Assembly: GCF_901521055.1 (NCBI RefSeq)
Contig: NZ_CABEGA010000018.1
Coordinates: 1-64,000, forward strand
Length of the DNA stretch: 64,000 bases
Source of the DNA: Cellulomonas hominis
GTDB taxonomy: Bacteria; Actinomycetota; Actinomycetes; Actinomycetales; Cellulomonadaceae
Direction of reading: 5' to 3'
Shown here: in pieces, positions 1-12,543 of the stretch
How the letters are laid out: each line of letters begins with the position of its first letter
How positions within the stretch are numbered: position 1 is the stretch's first letter
The notes under the pieces: model-generated
Seen by the model: only the letters and a program-made list of their open reading frames with translations
What the model was told of the DNA's origin: nothing
The model's database searches: none
Position numbers and translations under genes: made by a program

Positions 1-49
1 GGTGCGGGGTGAGGCGGTGCGGGCGGCGGGGCCGGGGCGTGCCGGTCAC

Positions 50-81
50 CGCGGTCGATCGTATCGTTTTGATCGGCCGCG
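50..81. terminator. Hairpin 3' of the Nudix gene
   Basis: An 11-bp stem (50-60 with 71-81, one G.T wobble) encloses the AT-rich loop 61-70. It lies about 80 bp beyond the stop of the leftward Nudix gene and may end that transcript. There is no T tract on either strand, so the role is inferred. Nothing coding is evident in bases 1-160. Confidence 0.35.
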
Positions 82-160
82 ACCAGCGCTTTCTTCGGGG
101 TCGGCGGCGCGCGTCGCAGCAGTGGGTCGCGGCGCCCATGGCCCCGGCGGTGCCCGCGTG

Positions 161-877
161 TCACACCGGCGCGGGCACCGTCCGGTCCTCGTCCCACGGC
201 ACCGACCAGCCGAGCGCGTCGAGCACCCGGTCGAGCACGAACGCCGTGAAGCCCCACACCAGCACGCCCGCCACGTCGAACGCCGGACCCCGGTACTCGC
301 GGTCACCGTGCCGCAGCGTCGCCGTGACCCTCCGCGCGGGATCGACCAGGTCCGCCACCGGCACGCGGAACACGTCGACGGTCTCCGCGGGGTCCGCCGC
401 GGCGACCGCGGACGGGCGGTCCCACCAGGCGAGCACCGGTGTGACCAGGTTGCGGCTCGCGGTCACCGGCAGCGGCGGCAGCGTGCCGAGCACCCGGACC
501 CCGCCCGGGTCCAGCCCCGTCTCCTCCTGCGCCTCCCGCAGCGCGGCCGCCTCCGGACCCGCGTCCCCCGGGTCGATCCCGCCCCCGGGGAACGAGACCT
601 GACCCGGGTGGTGCGTCAGCGTGGGGGAGCGGCGGGTCAGCAGCACGTCCAGGTCCGCCGCCAGCGCCGGGTGGTCCGTCCGCGCCACGACGTGGTCGAG
701 CACGCCGAACAGGACCAGCACGGCCGAGGCGCGCACGGGGCGGGCCTGGGCCGGGGTGCCCGCGTTGCTCGCGTTGCCCGGGGTGAAGGCGCGCTCCGGG
801 TCGGGCGCCCACACCGGACGCGCCGCGCACAGGGCGCGGAGGTCGGCCAGCGCGGCGGTCGGTGCGAGGTCAGCCAC
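161..877 (-). CDS. Nudix hydrolase, CoA-pyrophosphatase (NudL/UPF0035) type
   Basis: 238 aa with GTG start. The centre of the protein has the signature of the CoA-pyrophosphatase branch of Nudix enzymes: GQVSFPGG followed by the Nudix helix ALREAQEETGL. The Glu pairs of that helix bind the divalent metal used to split diphosphates. Family members cut CoA or acyl-CoA to 4'-phosphopantetheine and 3',5'-ADP in the cytoplasm, but substrate cannot be fixed from sequence alone. The gene starts 6 bp after the stop of the upstream glutamine amidotransferase, so the two are probably one transcript. The N-terminal 40 residues are a low-complexity extension before the core. Confidence 0.85.
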   Translation of the reverse strand: MADLAPTAALADLRALCAARPVWAPDPERAFTPGNASNAGTPAQARPVRASAVLVLFGVLDHVVARTDHPALAADLDVLLTRRSPTLTHHPGQVSFPGGGIDPGDAGPEAAALREAQEETGLDPGGVRVLGTLPPLPVTASRNLVTPVLAWWDRPSAVAAADPAETVDVFRVPVADLVDPARRVTATLRHGDREYRGPAFDVAGVLVWGFTAFVLDRVLDALGWSVPWDEDRTVPAPV

Positions 878-883
878 GACGAC

Positions 884-1588
884 TCACGCGCGCTCGCGGA
901 CCGACCGCGCGAACGCGGCCAGCCCGAGATCGGCGCCCGGGCGCAGCGCGCTCAGGTGCTGGCGGGAACCCAGCCGGATCGCGTCCACCTCGGCGGGCTC
1001 CAGGCCCGCGGTCATCATCGGGGTGGTCAGCCACACGTCCAGCACCGACGCGTCGACCTCCAGGTGGAACTGGAGGCCCACGGCACTGCCCGCGCGGAAC
1101 GCCTGCACCGGCGTGGTCTCGCTGCGGGCCAGCAGCGTGGCGTCCTCCGGCAGGTCCACCGCGTCGGAGTGCCAGTGCAGCACCATCGGCTCGGGCCCCG
1201 CGCCCGCGAGCAGCGGGTCGTGCGCGACCACCTCCACCGGGGCGAAGCCGATCTCCGTGCCGTGGCGGCGGTGCAGGCGCGCGCCGAGCGCCAGCGCGAG
1301 CAGCTGCATGCCCAGGCACACGCCCAGCGTCGGGAGGTCCGCGTCGACCGCCTCGGCCAGCAGTCGGCGCTCAGCGGCCAGCCCGGGGTGCCCGGCGTCG
1401 TCGTCCGCGTCCTGCGGCCCGCCCATCACCACCAGCCCGGCCAGGTCGCCGATCGCCGGCAGCCGGGGCGCGGGGTCGTCCAGGACCGTGCGCGTCGTGA
1501 TCGCCAGACCGTCCAGCGCGCGGGCGATCAGGCCCGGCCCCTCGTGCGCGACGTGCGTGAGGACGAGGACGGGACGCGGCTGGCTCAC
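884..1588 (-). CDS. Class I glutamine amidotransferase domain protein
   Basis: 234 aa stand-alone GATase1 domain. The nucleophile elbow reads GVCLGMQL, and the His and Glu of the triad lie in the C-terminal QFHLEVD segment. Proteins of this group hydrolyse glutamine or related gamma-glutamyl compounds; many are annotated GMP-synthase-like without a proven partner, and there is no synthetase domain or obvious partner gene here. The GTG start has the -10-like TATCGT (plus-strand 1595-1600) ending 6 nt upstream and no Shine-Dalgarno sequence, which fits a leaderless mRNA. The Nudix gene follows after 6 bp. Confidence 0.85.
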   Translation of the reverse strand: MSQPRPVLVLTHVAHEGPGLIARALDGLAITTRTVLDDPAPRLPAIGDLAGLVVMGGPQDADDDAGHPGLAAERRLLAEAVDADLPTLGVCLGMQLLALALGARLHRRHGTEIGFAPVEVVAHDPLLAGAGPEPMVLHWHSDAVDLPEDATLLARSETTPVQAFRAGSAVGLQFHLEVDASVLDVWLTTPMMTAGLEPAEVDAIRLGSRQHLSALRPGADLGLAAFARSVRERA

Positions 1589-1645
1589 GGGGTGACGATA
1601 GCCGCCGGGCGCGGGTGACCCGCTCGTCGGGCGGGTGCTGAGGCG

Positions 1646-1688
1646 TCCCCAGGTGCGGGGTGTGTGCGTGGTCCCCAGGGTGCGGGGT
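1646..1688 (+). repeat. Two near-identical TCCCCAGG(G)TGCGGGGT repeats
   Basis: Copies at 1646-1661 and 1672-1688 differ by one inserted G. Each unit is itself a small inverted repeat (CCCC...GGGG). They sit in the 142-bp gap between two divergent genes, upstream of the DUF222 gene start. Role unknown; an operator or a remnant of a mobile repeat are both possible. Confidence 0.6.
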
Positions 1689-1730
1689 CGTTGTCGGTCT
1701 CGTGGCGGTTGCGGCTCCTAGCGTCGGCGT

Positions 1731-3206
1731 ATGCCCGATGACCTGCCGGAACGCGCTCCTGTGTCGACTGCTGTCGATGCGGCTGTGAGCGCCTCGGGAG
1801 CGTGGACGGCGGCCGAGCGCGCCTTCGTCGCCCGGCTGTCCGGTGCGGTGACGGGTTCGCCGTTGGTCGCGCTGCTGGAGGCGTTGGAGTCCGAGGGCCT
1901 GGACGGGCTGGGTGCGTTCGAGCGGGTGGAGGTCGTGGCGGCAGCGGCCCGGGTGGAGGCGTGGGCGCACGCGGTCAAGGCGCGGGCGGCGGCGGCGTTG
2001 GACCGGCACGAGTCGATGCGGGCGCCGGTGGGTCGGATCCCGGCGGGTCAGGCGTTCGTGTCGCGGAACATCACGGCGGCGACGTTGGCGATGCGGTTGC
2101 AGTGCTCGCCGCGGGAGGCGGACACGCTGGTGCGTGAGGGTGTGTCCTACGGCGGCGTGCTGGCCGGGACGGGGGCGGCGCTGGGTGCGGGGGTGATCGA
2201 CGTGCCGCGGGCGCGGGCGCTCGTGACGCGGTTGTGGGACCAGATGCCGCAGGTCGCGGCGCACGTGCAGGACCAGGTGCTGCCGCGCGCGGGTGGCCGG
2301 ACCACGTTCCAGGTCCGCGCCGACGTGGAGCGGGCGCTGATCGAGGTGGACCCTGAGGGTGCGGCCGAGCGGCGGCACGCGGCGGTGCAGGGCCGTGCGG
2401 TGGGTCGCCCGCAGGTGCGCCCGGACGGGATGGCCGGGTTGTGGGTGCTGCTGCCGGCGGTGCGAGCGGTGCAGGTCGACACGGTGCTGGACGCCGCGGC
2501 GCGCACCGCCCGCTCGGCGGGCGACCCGCGGACGCTGGAGCAGCTGCGCGCGGACGGGTTGTGCGACCTGGTCCTCGGCGGGCCCGGCGGGGCGTCGTCG
2601 GCTGAGGCAGCGCCCGACGACGTCACGAGCTCGGCACGCGGGCGTGCGCCGCGCGCGCACGTGCTGGTCACGGTGCCGCTGTCCACCCTGATCGGGGTCG
2701 AGGACCAGCCGGCGGAGCTGGCCGGGTACGGGCCGATCGACGCGGTGCAGGCCCGGGCACTGGCCTGGGGCGGGACCTGGCAGCGGCTGGTCACCGACCC
2801 GCTGTCCGGCACCGTCCTGGACGTCGGGCGCACCCGGTACCGACCACCCGCCGCCCTGGACGAGCACGTGCGCTACCGCGACCGGACCTGCACCGCACCG
2901 GGCTGCACCGTGCCCGCCGAGCTCGCCGACCTCGACCACACCGTCGAGTACCACCCCCGCGACAACGACCCCGACGGCGACCCCGCCCGGCCGCTCGGTG
3001 CGACCAGCGCCGACAACCTCGGCCCCGCGTGCCGGCACCACCACCGCCTCAAGACCGAGACCGCGTTCACCCTCGCCCAGGTCGAACCCGGCCTGTTCGC
3101 CTGGACCGACCCCACCGGCCACACCTACCTCGTACGGCCCGGCACCGACGACCCCGTCCACCACCTCACCCCGACCACAGACACCGACGGACCACCCCCC
3201 TACTGA
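1731..3206 (+). CDS. DUF222/HNH endonuclease-domain protein (13E12 family)
   Basis: 491 aa. The first ~330 residues are the DUF222 helical region and the C-terminal ~110 hold an HNH nuclease fold. In order there are a Cys pair (RTCTAPGC), a DLDHTVEY His, an ADNLGPAC Asn/Cys and a CRHHHRLK His cluster. This matches the actinobacterial 13E12 repeat family, which is multi-copy and often linked to mobile DNA; its cellular function is not established. The ATG has TAGCGT 6 nt upstream and no Shine-Dalgarno, so it is probably leaderless. It stands alone and converges on guaB1. Confidence 0.85.
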   Translation: MPDDLPERAPVSTAVDAAVSASGAWTAAERAFVARLSGAVTGSPLVALLEALESEGLDGLGAFERVEVVAAAARVEAWAHAVKARAAAALDRHESMRAPVGRIPAGQAFVSRNITAATLAMRLQCSPREADTLVREGVSYGGVLAGTGAALGAGVIDVPRARALVTRLWDQMPQVAAHVQDQVLPRAGGRTTFQVRADVERALIEVDPEGAAERRHAAVQGRAVGRPQVRPDGMAGLWVLLPAVRAVQVDTVLDAAARTARSAGDPRTLEQLRADGLCDLVLGGPGGASSAEAAPDDVTSSARGRAPRAHVLVTVPLSTLIGVEDQPAELAGYGPIDAVQARALAWGGTWQRLVTDPLSGTVLDVGRTRYRPPAALDEHVRYRDRTCTAPGCTVPAELADLDHTVEYHPRDNDPDGDPARPLGATSADNLGPACRHHHRLKTETAFTLAQVEPGLFAWTDPTGHTYLVRPGTDDPVHHLTPTTDTDGPPPY

Positions 3207-3257
3207 GGGACGGCCCGTCGTGTGTCACGCCGGCGGTGGCTCAGGAGCCTCCGCTGA

Positions 3258-6790
<3,533 letters not shown>

Positions 6791-6822
6791 GGGCGCACGT
6801 CCCCGCTGCCACGAGCACCGAC

Positions 6823-6836
6823 GTGAGGGGCGTCAC
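6823..6836 (+). promoter_or_regulatory. Distal CRP/FNR-type palindrome upstream of pflB
   Basis: Perfect GTGA-N6-TCAC dyad (GTGAGGGGCGTCAC), centre 6829.5. It matches the half-site geometry of the CRP/FNR family, including GlxR-type regulators of actinobacteria. It is the first of two such sites in the 155-bp gap between dxs and pflB. Binding is inferred. Confidence 0.55.
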
Positions 6837-6898
6837 GCACGTCTTCCCGCCGGTCAGCGCGTCCCCGGGCCGTAGGTCCCAAGACATCCCATGACCTC

Positions 6899-6912
6899 GT
6901 GAATAGCGTCAC
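6899..6912 (+). promoter_or_regulatory. Proximal CRP/FNR-type palindrome upstream of pflB
   Basis: Second perfect GTGA-N6-TCAC dyad (GTGAATAGCGTCAC), centre 6905.5, 76 bp from the first and about 40 bp before the pflB ATG. A -10-like TAGTAC directly follows at 6913-6918. If that is the promoter, this site would overlap the core promoter while the distal one sits near -95. Confidence 0.55.
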
Positions 6913-6945
6913 TAGTACGACGCACTCAGCGAGGGAGACCCCCAG

Positions 6946-9213
6946 ATGTCCACCACCGCAGTACCTCAGACCGGCACCGACGCCACCGTGGGTGCCTGGG
7001 ACGGATTCGTCACCGGACCCTGGTGTGACGGGATCGACGTCCGCGACTTCATCCAGCGCAACTACACGCCCTACACCGGCGAGGCCGACTTCCTGGCCGG
7101 CCCGACGGAGCGCACCACGGGTGTCTGGGCGAAGCTCAGCGAGATGTTCCCCGCCGAGCGCGCCAAGGGCGTCTACGACATCGACAACCACATCCCGTCG
7201 ACGATCGTCTCCCACCCCGCCGGCTACATCGACCAGGGCCAGGAGCTCATCGTCGGCCTGCAGACCGACGCCCCGTTGAAGCGCGCCATGATCCCCAACG
7301 GGGGCTGGCGCATGGTCGAGAAGAGCCTCGAGACCTACGGCTACGAGGTCGACCCCGACGTCGCGAAGATCTTCAGCACCTACCGCAAGACGCACAACGA
7401 CGGCGTCTTCGACGTGTACCCGCCGAACGTCCGCGCCGCCCGCTCCTCGCACCTGATCACCGGCCTGCCGGACGCGTACGGCCGCGGCCGCATCATCGGC
7501 GACTACCGCCGCGTGGCCCTGTACGGGGTGGACGCCCTGATCGAGGCGAAGCGCCTGGAGCGCCACGAGCTCGACATGGAGGCCTCCGTCGAGGACGTCA
7601 TCCGCGACCGCGAGGAGAACGCGGAGCAGATCCGCGCGCTCAACGAGCTCAAGCAGATGGCCACCTCCTACGGCTACGACATCTCCAAGCCCGCGACCAC
7701 CGCCCGCGAGGCGATCCAGTGGCTGTACTTCGCCTACCTGGGCGCGGTGAAGGAGCAGAACGGCGCGGCGATGTCGCTGGGCCGCACCTCGACGTTCCTC
7801 GACGTGTACCTGCAGCGCGACCTCACGTCGGGCGCGATCACCGAGGAGTTCGCGCAGGAGCTGATCGACGACTTCGTCATCAAGCTGCGCATCGTCCGGT
7901 TCCTGCGCACCCCCGAGTACGACGCGCTGTTCTCCGGCGACCCGACCTGGGTCACCGAGTCCATCGCGGGCATCGGTGAGGACGGCCGGCCGCTGGTCAC
8001 CAAGTCCTCGTTCCGGTTCCTGCAGACGCTCTACAACATCGGCCCGGCCCCGGAGCCGAACCTGACGGTGCTGTGGAGCAACCGCCTGCCGGAGGGCTTC
8101 AAGAAGTTCTGCGCCCAGGTCTCGATCGACACCTCGGCCATCCAGTACGAGTCGGACGACCTCATCCGCACCTCGTGGGGCGACGACGCCGCCATCGCGT
8201 GCTGCGTGTCCCCGATGCGGGTCGGCAAGCAGATGCAGTTCTTCGGCGCCCGCGTGAACATCGCCAAGGCGCTGCTGTACGCGATCAACGGCGGCCGCGA
8301 CGAGATCACCGGCAAGCAGGTCGCGCCGGTGAGCGCCCCCGTCGAGGGCGACGTCCTGGACTACGAGGACGTGGCGGCGAAGTACGACAAGCTGCTCGAC
8401 TGGCTGGCCGAGACCTACGTCGACGCGCTGAACTGCGTGCACTACATGCACGACAAGTACGCGTACGAGCGGCTCGAGATGGCGCTGCACGACCGCACCA
8501 TCCTGCGCACGATGGCCTGCGGCATCGCCGGCCTGTCGGTCGTGGCGGACTCTTTGTCGGCCATCAAGTACGCCACGGTCCGCCCGGTGCGGGACGAGGA
8601 CGGCCTGGTGACGGACTACGTCATCGAGGGCGACTTCCCGGCCTACGGCAACGACGACGACCGCGCGGACGACATCGCCGTGGAGATCGTCAAGTCGTTC
8701 ATGGCGAAGATCCGCCAGCACAAGACGTACCGCGACGCGCTGCACACCCAGTCGGTGCTGACCATCACCTCGAACGTCGTCTACGGCAAGGCCACCGGCA
8801 ACACGCCCGACGGCCGCCGCGCCGGCGAGCCGTTCGCCCCGGGTGCCAACCCGATGAACGGCCGCGACTCGCACGGGATGCTCGCCTCGGCGATGTCCGT
8901 GGCGAAGCTGCCGTACTCCGAGGCGATGGACGGCATCTCGCTCACCTCGACGGTCGTGCCCTCGGGCCTCGGCCGCACCAAGGAGGAGCAGGTGACGAAC
9001 CTGGTGGGCCTCATGGACGCGTACAACGTGTCCTCCGGGTACCACCTGAACGTCAACGTGCTGAACCGGGACACCCTCGAGGACGCCATGGAGCACCCCG
9101 AGAAGTACCCGCAGCTCACCATCCGGGTCTCCGGCTACGCGGTGAACTTCGTCCGGCTGACGCGCGAGCAGCAGCTCGACGTGCTGTCCCGGACGTTCCA
9201 CGGCGGGCTCTGA
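6946..9213 (+). CDS. pflB: Pyruvate formate-lyase (formate C-acetyltransferase)
   Basis: 755 aa glycyl-radical enzyme that splits pyruvate with CoA into acetyl-CoA and formate under anoxic conditions. The catalytic Cys-Cys pair is at residues 419-420 in IACCVSPMR. The glycyl-radical Gly is residue 730 in RVSGYAV near the C terminus. Both are almost exactly where they lie in the 760-aa E. coli enzyme. Start ATG 6946 has GAGGGAGA upstream. The activase gene follows after a hairpin and short tandem repeats, and two CRP/FNR-type palindromes precede the gene. PFL is uncommon in actinobacteria and marks a facultative anaerobe with mixed-acid fermentation. Confidence 0.97.
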   Translation: MSTTAVPQTGTDATVGAWDGFVTGPWCDGIDVRDFIQRNYTPYTGEADFLAGPTERTTGVWAKLSEMFPAERAKGVYDIDNHIPSTIVSHPAGYIDQGQELIVGLQTDAPLKRAMIPNGGWRMVEKSLETYGYEVDPDVAKIFSTYRKTHNDGVFDVYPPNVRAARSSHLITGLPDAYGRGRIIGDYRRVALYGVDALIEAKRLERHELDMEASVEDVIRDREENAEQIRALNELKQMATSYGYDISKPATTAREAIQWLYFAYLGAVKEQNGAAMSLGRTSTFLDVYLQRDLTSGAITEEFAQELIDDFVIKLRIVRFLRTPEYDALFSGDPTWVTESIAGIGEDGRPLVTKSSFRFLQTLYNIGPAPEPNLTVLWSNRLPEGFKKFCAQVSIDTSAIQYESDDLIRTSWGDDAAIACCVSPMRVGKQMQFFGARVNIAKALLYAINGGRDEITGKQVAPVSAPVEGDVLDYEDVAAKYDKLLDWLAETYVDALNCVHYMHDKYAYERLEMALHDRTILRTMACGIAGLSVVADSLSAIKYATVRPVRDEDGLVTDYVIEGDFPAYGNDDDRADDIAVEIVKSFMAKIRQHKTYRDALHTQSVLTITSNVVYGKATGNTPDGRRAGEPFAPGANPMNGRDSHGMLASAMSVAKLPYSEAMDGISLTSTVVPSGLGRTKEEQVTNLVGLMDAYNVSSGYHLNVNVLNRDTLEDAMEHPEKYPQLTIRVSGYAVNFVRLTREQQLDVLSRTFHGGL

Positions 9214-9220
9214 CCCCGGC

Positions 9221-9260
9221 GCGGGTGCCCGCCGGGGGAGCAGCCCCGGCGGGCACCCGC
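9221..9260 (+). terminator. 17-bp perfect hairpin between pflB and pflA
   Basis: Bases 9221-9237 pair perfectly with 9244-9260 around a 6-nt loop (GAGCAG), 7 bp after the pflB stop. No T tract follows. It could be an intrinsic attenuator, or a 3'-end stabiliser of pflB mRNA, that sets a lower level of the activase. Confidence 0.65.
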
Positions 9261-9270
9261 CACCCAGCAC

Positions 9271-9303
9271 CCAGCACCACCCCAGCACCACCCCAGCACC
9301 ACC
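9271..9303 (+). repeat. Three perfect 11-bp tandem repeats (CCAGCACCACC)
   Basis: Copies at 9271-9281, 9282-9292 and 9293-9303, with degenerate units on both sides. They lie in the untranslated gap between the pflB hairpin and the pflA Shine-Dalgarno. The strand is C-rich and unstructured, so it may act as a spacer or landing site for a factor; copy number could vary between strains. Confidence 0.8.
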
Positions 9304-9328
9304 CCGCAGCACCCGGGAGGAGCCCGAG

Positions 9329-10231
9329 ATGACCGGCACGCAGACCGTCGCCACGCAGACCGTCCCCGCGGAGGTCGGCGCCCCGGTCATCGAGCTCGGC
9401 CTGCCCGTGGTCGGCGGCTCCCACCACCGGTCGTCGGCCGGCACGGCGGGCCTGGAGACGAGCGACGCCGAGCGGAGCGAGAAGTTCGCGCAGATGCGCG
9501 CCGGCGAGCTCGGGTCGCTGCACTCATGGGAGCTCGTCACGGCGGTCGACGGCCCCGGGACGCGCCTCACGACGTTCCTGTCGGGCTGCCCGCTGCGCTG
9601 CCTGTACTGCCACAACCCCGACACGATGGAGATGCGCCGCGGCGAGCCGGTGCTCGCCGAGGAGCTGCTCAAGCGCGTCGCCCGGTACCGCGGCGTGTTC
9701 GGCGTGACCGGCGGCGGCCTGACGATCTCCGGCGGCGAGCCCCTGATGCAGCCGGCGTTCGTCGCGCGGATCCTGCGGGGCGCCAAGGAGCTCGGCGTCC
9801 ACACGGCGATCGACACCTCGGGCTACCTCGGGGCGCACTGCACGGACGAGATGCTCGCCGACATCGACCTGGTGCTGCTGGACGTGAAGTCCGGCATCCC
9901 CGAGACGTACAAGCGGGCCACCGGGCGGGAGCTGCAGCCGACGCTCGACTTCGGCCGGCGCGCCGCCGCGAGCGGCACGGAGATCTGGGTCCGGTTCGTG
10001 CTGGTCCCGGGCCTGACGGACGCCCCGGAGAACGTCGACGCGGTCGCCGACTACGTGGCGACGCTCGGCACGGTCAGCCGCGTGGAGGTGCTGCCGTTCC
10101 ACCAGATGGGCCGGGACAAGTGGGCGAGCCTCGGGATGACCTACGAGCTCGAGGACACCCAGCCGCCGTCGCCGGAGCTGGTCGCCCGGGTCCGGCAGCA
10201 GTTCCGGGACCGCGGCCTCACGGTGTTCTGA
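9329..10231 (+). CDS. pflA: Pyruvate formate-lyase activating enzyme (radical SAM)
   Basis: 300 aa. The radical-SAM cluster motif CX3CX2C is at Cys87, Cys91 and Cys94 (GCPLRCLYCHNP), followed by the TGGGLTISGGEP glycine-rich SAM segment. The enzyme installs the glycyl radical on PflB using S-adenosylmethionine. Compared with the ~246-aa E. coli protein there is an extra N-terminal segment of about 55 residues that is low in complexity and has no recognised motif. ATG 9329 has GGAGGAG upstream. The last 14 bp overlap the end of the convergent FadJ-like gene. Confidence 0.95.
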   Translation: MTGTQTVATQTVPAEVGAPVIELGLPVVGGSHHRSSAGTAGLETSDAERSEKFAQMRAGELGSLHSWELVTAVDGPGTRLTTFLSGCPLRCLYCHNPDTMEMRRGEPVLAEELLKRVARYRGVFGVTGGGLTISGGEPLMQPAFVARILRGAKELGVHTAIDTSGYLGAHCTDEMLADIDLVLLDVKSGIPETYKRATGRELQPTLDFGRRAAASGTEIWVRFVLVPGLTDAPENVDAVADYVATLGTVSRVEVLPFHQMGRDKWASLGMTYELEDTQPPSPELVARVRQQFRDRGLTVF

Positions 10232-12413
10232 GGGCGTCCGCGACGCCCGGGGCGAGCAGCCGCCGCCCGAGCACCCGCTCCGACCACCCCGCCCGGTCCA
10301 GGTACGGGCAGATCCCGCCGAGGTGCGCGGGCCACCCGGCGCCGAGCAGCATCGCCAGGTCCACCTGCTCGGCGGACGGCACGACGCCCTCGTCGAGCAG
10401 CAGCCCGATCTCCTCGGCCAGTCCGGTCGCGACCCGCGCGAGCACCGCGTCGCCGTCGCCGGTCCCCGGCGTCCCGAACGCGTCCTGGATCGCCGGGTCC
10501 ACCTCCGGGAGCCCCGCGGGACCCTGCCGGGAGACCGTGCGCCCCTGCTCGACCAGCCGGTCCAAACCGGGGGACAGCGGGTAGCGCGCGCCGAGCTCCT
10601 CGTGCAGCGTCACGAGCACGTGCCGGGCCACGGGCAGGCCGACGAGCTGCAGGAGGGCGAACGGGCTCATCGGCAGCCCCAGCGGGCGCAGCGCGGTGTC
10701 CGCGACCTCGACGGGCGTGCCCTCCTCCACCGCGCCGAGCACGTCGGCGAGCATCCGCAGCAGCACCCGGTTGACGACGAACCCCGGGCGGTCGGTGGTC
10801 CGCACCACCGTCTTCCCGGCGCGGCGCGCGACGTCCACGGCGGTGGCGAGCGCGGTGGCGTCGGAGGAGGGGGTGGCCACGACCTCGACGAGCGGCATCT
10901 GCGCGACGGGGTTGAAGAAGTGCAGCCCCACGACCCGCTCGGGGTGCGCGAGCCCGTCGGCCATGGCCGTGATGGACAGGGCGGAGGTGTTGGTCGCGAG
11001 GACGCAGCCCGGCCGCACGAGACCCTCGAGCTCGGCGAACACGGCGCGCTTGACCTCGAGCACCTCGGTGACGGCCTCGATCACGAGGTCCGCGTCCGCG
11101 AGGGCCGCGAGGTCGGTGCCGACCTGCACGTTCTCGACCAGCCGGCGTGCGGCGTCCGGCGTGAGCCGGCCCCGGGCGGCGGCCTGCTCGGCGAGCGTCC
11201 GCACGCGGTCGCGGCCGGCGGCGGCGCGCTCCTCGTCGACCTCCCGCATGGTGACGGGCACGTCGAGCCGCGTGCCGAGCAGCACCGCGAGCTGCGCGGC
11301 CATCAGCCCGGCGCCGACGATCCCCACGCGGCGGACCTCCGCGGGTGCCGCGTCGGCGTCGGTGCGGGCCGCCCGGCGGGCGCCCCGGCCGGTGAGCTCC
11401 GCGGCGTACAGGGCGGCGCGCGCCTCGTCGGACATGAGCAGCGCGGACAGGGCGTCGTCCTCGGCGCGGAAGCCGGCGTCCCGGCCCCGGTCCCCGGCCG
11501 CGGCGAGCAGGTCCAGCACGCGGGCGTAGGCGGGGGCAGCGCCGTGCAGCCGGGCGTCGAGGACGGCGGCGGCGCGGGCGACGGGGTCGGGCTCCCCGGC
11601 CGGCACGGGCAGCACCGCGGCGGAGCGACGGTCGGGCGACCCGGCGCGCACGGTGCCGGCCGTCCAGGCGAGGGCCTCCTGCGCGAAGCCCTCGGCGGGC
11701 AGCACGGCGTCGACGAGGCCGAGCTCGAGGGCCTGCTCGGACGTCGTGAGCCGGTTGTTCGCCAGGGGCCGCAGCACGGCGAGGTCGACGGCGGCGGGCA
11801 GGCCGACCAGGCGGGGGAGCAGCCAGCAGCCGCCCCAGCCGGGCACGATGCCGAGCGACGCCTCCGGCAGGCCGATCGAGCGGACGCCCGCGGCGGCGAC
11901 ACGGTGGTCGCAGTGCAGTGCGAGCTCCAGGCCGCCGCCGAGCGCGTGCCCGGTCAGCCACGCGAACGTCGGCACGGGCAGCTCGCCGAGCAGCCGGAGC
12001 GTCGCGTGCCCCTGCTCGGCCAGGGCCCGGGTGTCGGCCAGGTCCCGCAGGGAGCGCGCGACCGTGAGGTCGGCCCCGGCGACGAAGCACCCGGGCCGGC
12101 CGGTGACGGCGACGGCGGCGACCTCGCCGGCCTCGGCGCGGCCACGCACCGCGACGAGCGCGTCGTGCAGGACGGCCAGGCCGCGGGGGCCGAGCGTGGT
12201 CGGGCGGCGCTCGTCGGTCGCGGTCAGCGTGAGGAGCGCCAGCACCCCGCCGTCGTCGGGCAGCGGCACGTCCTCGACGACGACCCGGAGTACGTGCGGG
12301 TCCGGCTCCCCTGGCAGGGCGCCGGGCCGGACGGCGTCGGCCGGTCGGGCCGGGTCGCGCGGGTCGCGCGGGGACGAGGACGGGGACGGCTCGGTGGTGC
12401 CGGCGTGGCGCAT
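10218..12413 (-). CDS. FadJ-like enoyl-CoA hydratase / 3-hydroxyacyl-CoA dehydrogenase
   Basis: 731 aa bifunctional beta-oxidation enzyme. Residues ~30-310 form a crotonase domain (FVAGADLTV and GGGLELALHCD make the oxyanion hole). From ~330 comes the NAD-binding domain of 3-hydroxyacyl-CoA dehydrogenase (GIVGAGLMAAQLA), then LATNTSALS and the catalytic-His segment GLHFFNPVAQMPLVEV, then the C-terminal dimer domains. It is slightly longer than E. coli FadJ. ATG 12413 has AGGAGAG upstream and is chosen over a longer arginine-rich extension. No thiolase (fadI) gene is adjacent in this window. Confidence 0.92.
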   Translation of the reverse strand: MRHAGTTEPSPSSSPRDPRDPARPADAVRPGALPGEPDPHVLRVVVEDVPLPDDGGVLALLTLTATDERRPTTLGPRGLAVLHDALVAVRGRAEAGEVAAVAVTGRPGCFVAGADLTVARSLRDLADTRALAEQGHATLRLLGELPVPTFAWLTGHALGGGLELALHCDHRVAAAGVRSIGLPEASLGIVPGWGGCWLLPRLVGLPAAVDLAVLRPLANNRLTTSEQALELGLVDAVLPAEGFAQEALAWTAGTVRAGSPDRRSAAVLPVPAGEPDPVARAAAVLDARLHGAAPAYARVLDLLAAAGDRGRDAGFRAEDDALSALLMSDEARAALYAAELTGRGARRAARTDADAAPAEVRRVGIVGAGLMAAQLAVLLGTRLDVPVTMREVDEERAAAGRDRVRTLAEQAAARGRLTPDAARRLVENVQVGTDLAALADADLVIEAVTEVLEVKRAVFAELEGLVRPGCVLATNTSALSITAMADGLAHPERVVGLHFFNPVAQMPLVEVVATPSSDATALATAVDVARRAGKTVVRTTDRPGFVVNRVLLRMLADVLGAVEEGTPVEVADTALRPLGLPMSPFALLQLVGLPVARHVLVTLHEELGARYPLSPGLDRLVEQGRTVSRQGPAGLPEVDPAIQDAFGTPGTGDGDAVLARVATGLAEEIGLLLDEGVVPSAEQVDLAMLLGAGWPAHLGGICPYLDRAGWSERVLGRRLLAPGVADALRTP

Positions 12414-12543
12414 GCGCTCTCCTGGGACTGCTCTGTCCGACGGAACACCCGCGACCCTAACCGACGCCGCGCGGTCGCGCGGGGGGTCTGCGCCGGGGAT
12501 CAGCGCGGCCGCGCCGCAGGTCAGCCCCCGACCGCACCGGGGC

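Noticed and set aside
9261-9313. Short regular repeats read as a possible CRISPR
   Set aside because: Units are 11 bp, directly adjacent and without spacers; it is a simple tandem repeat.
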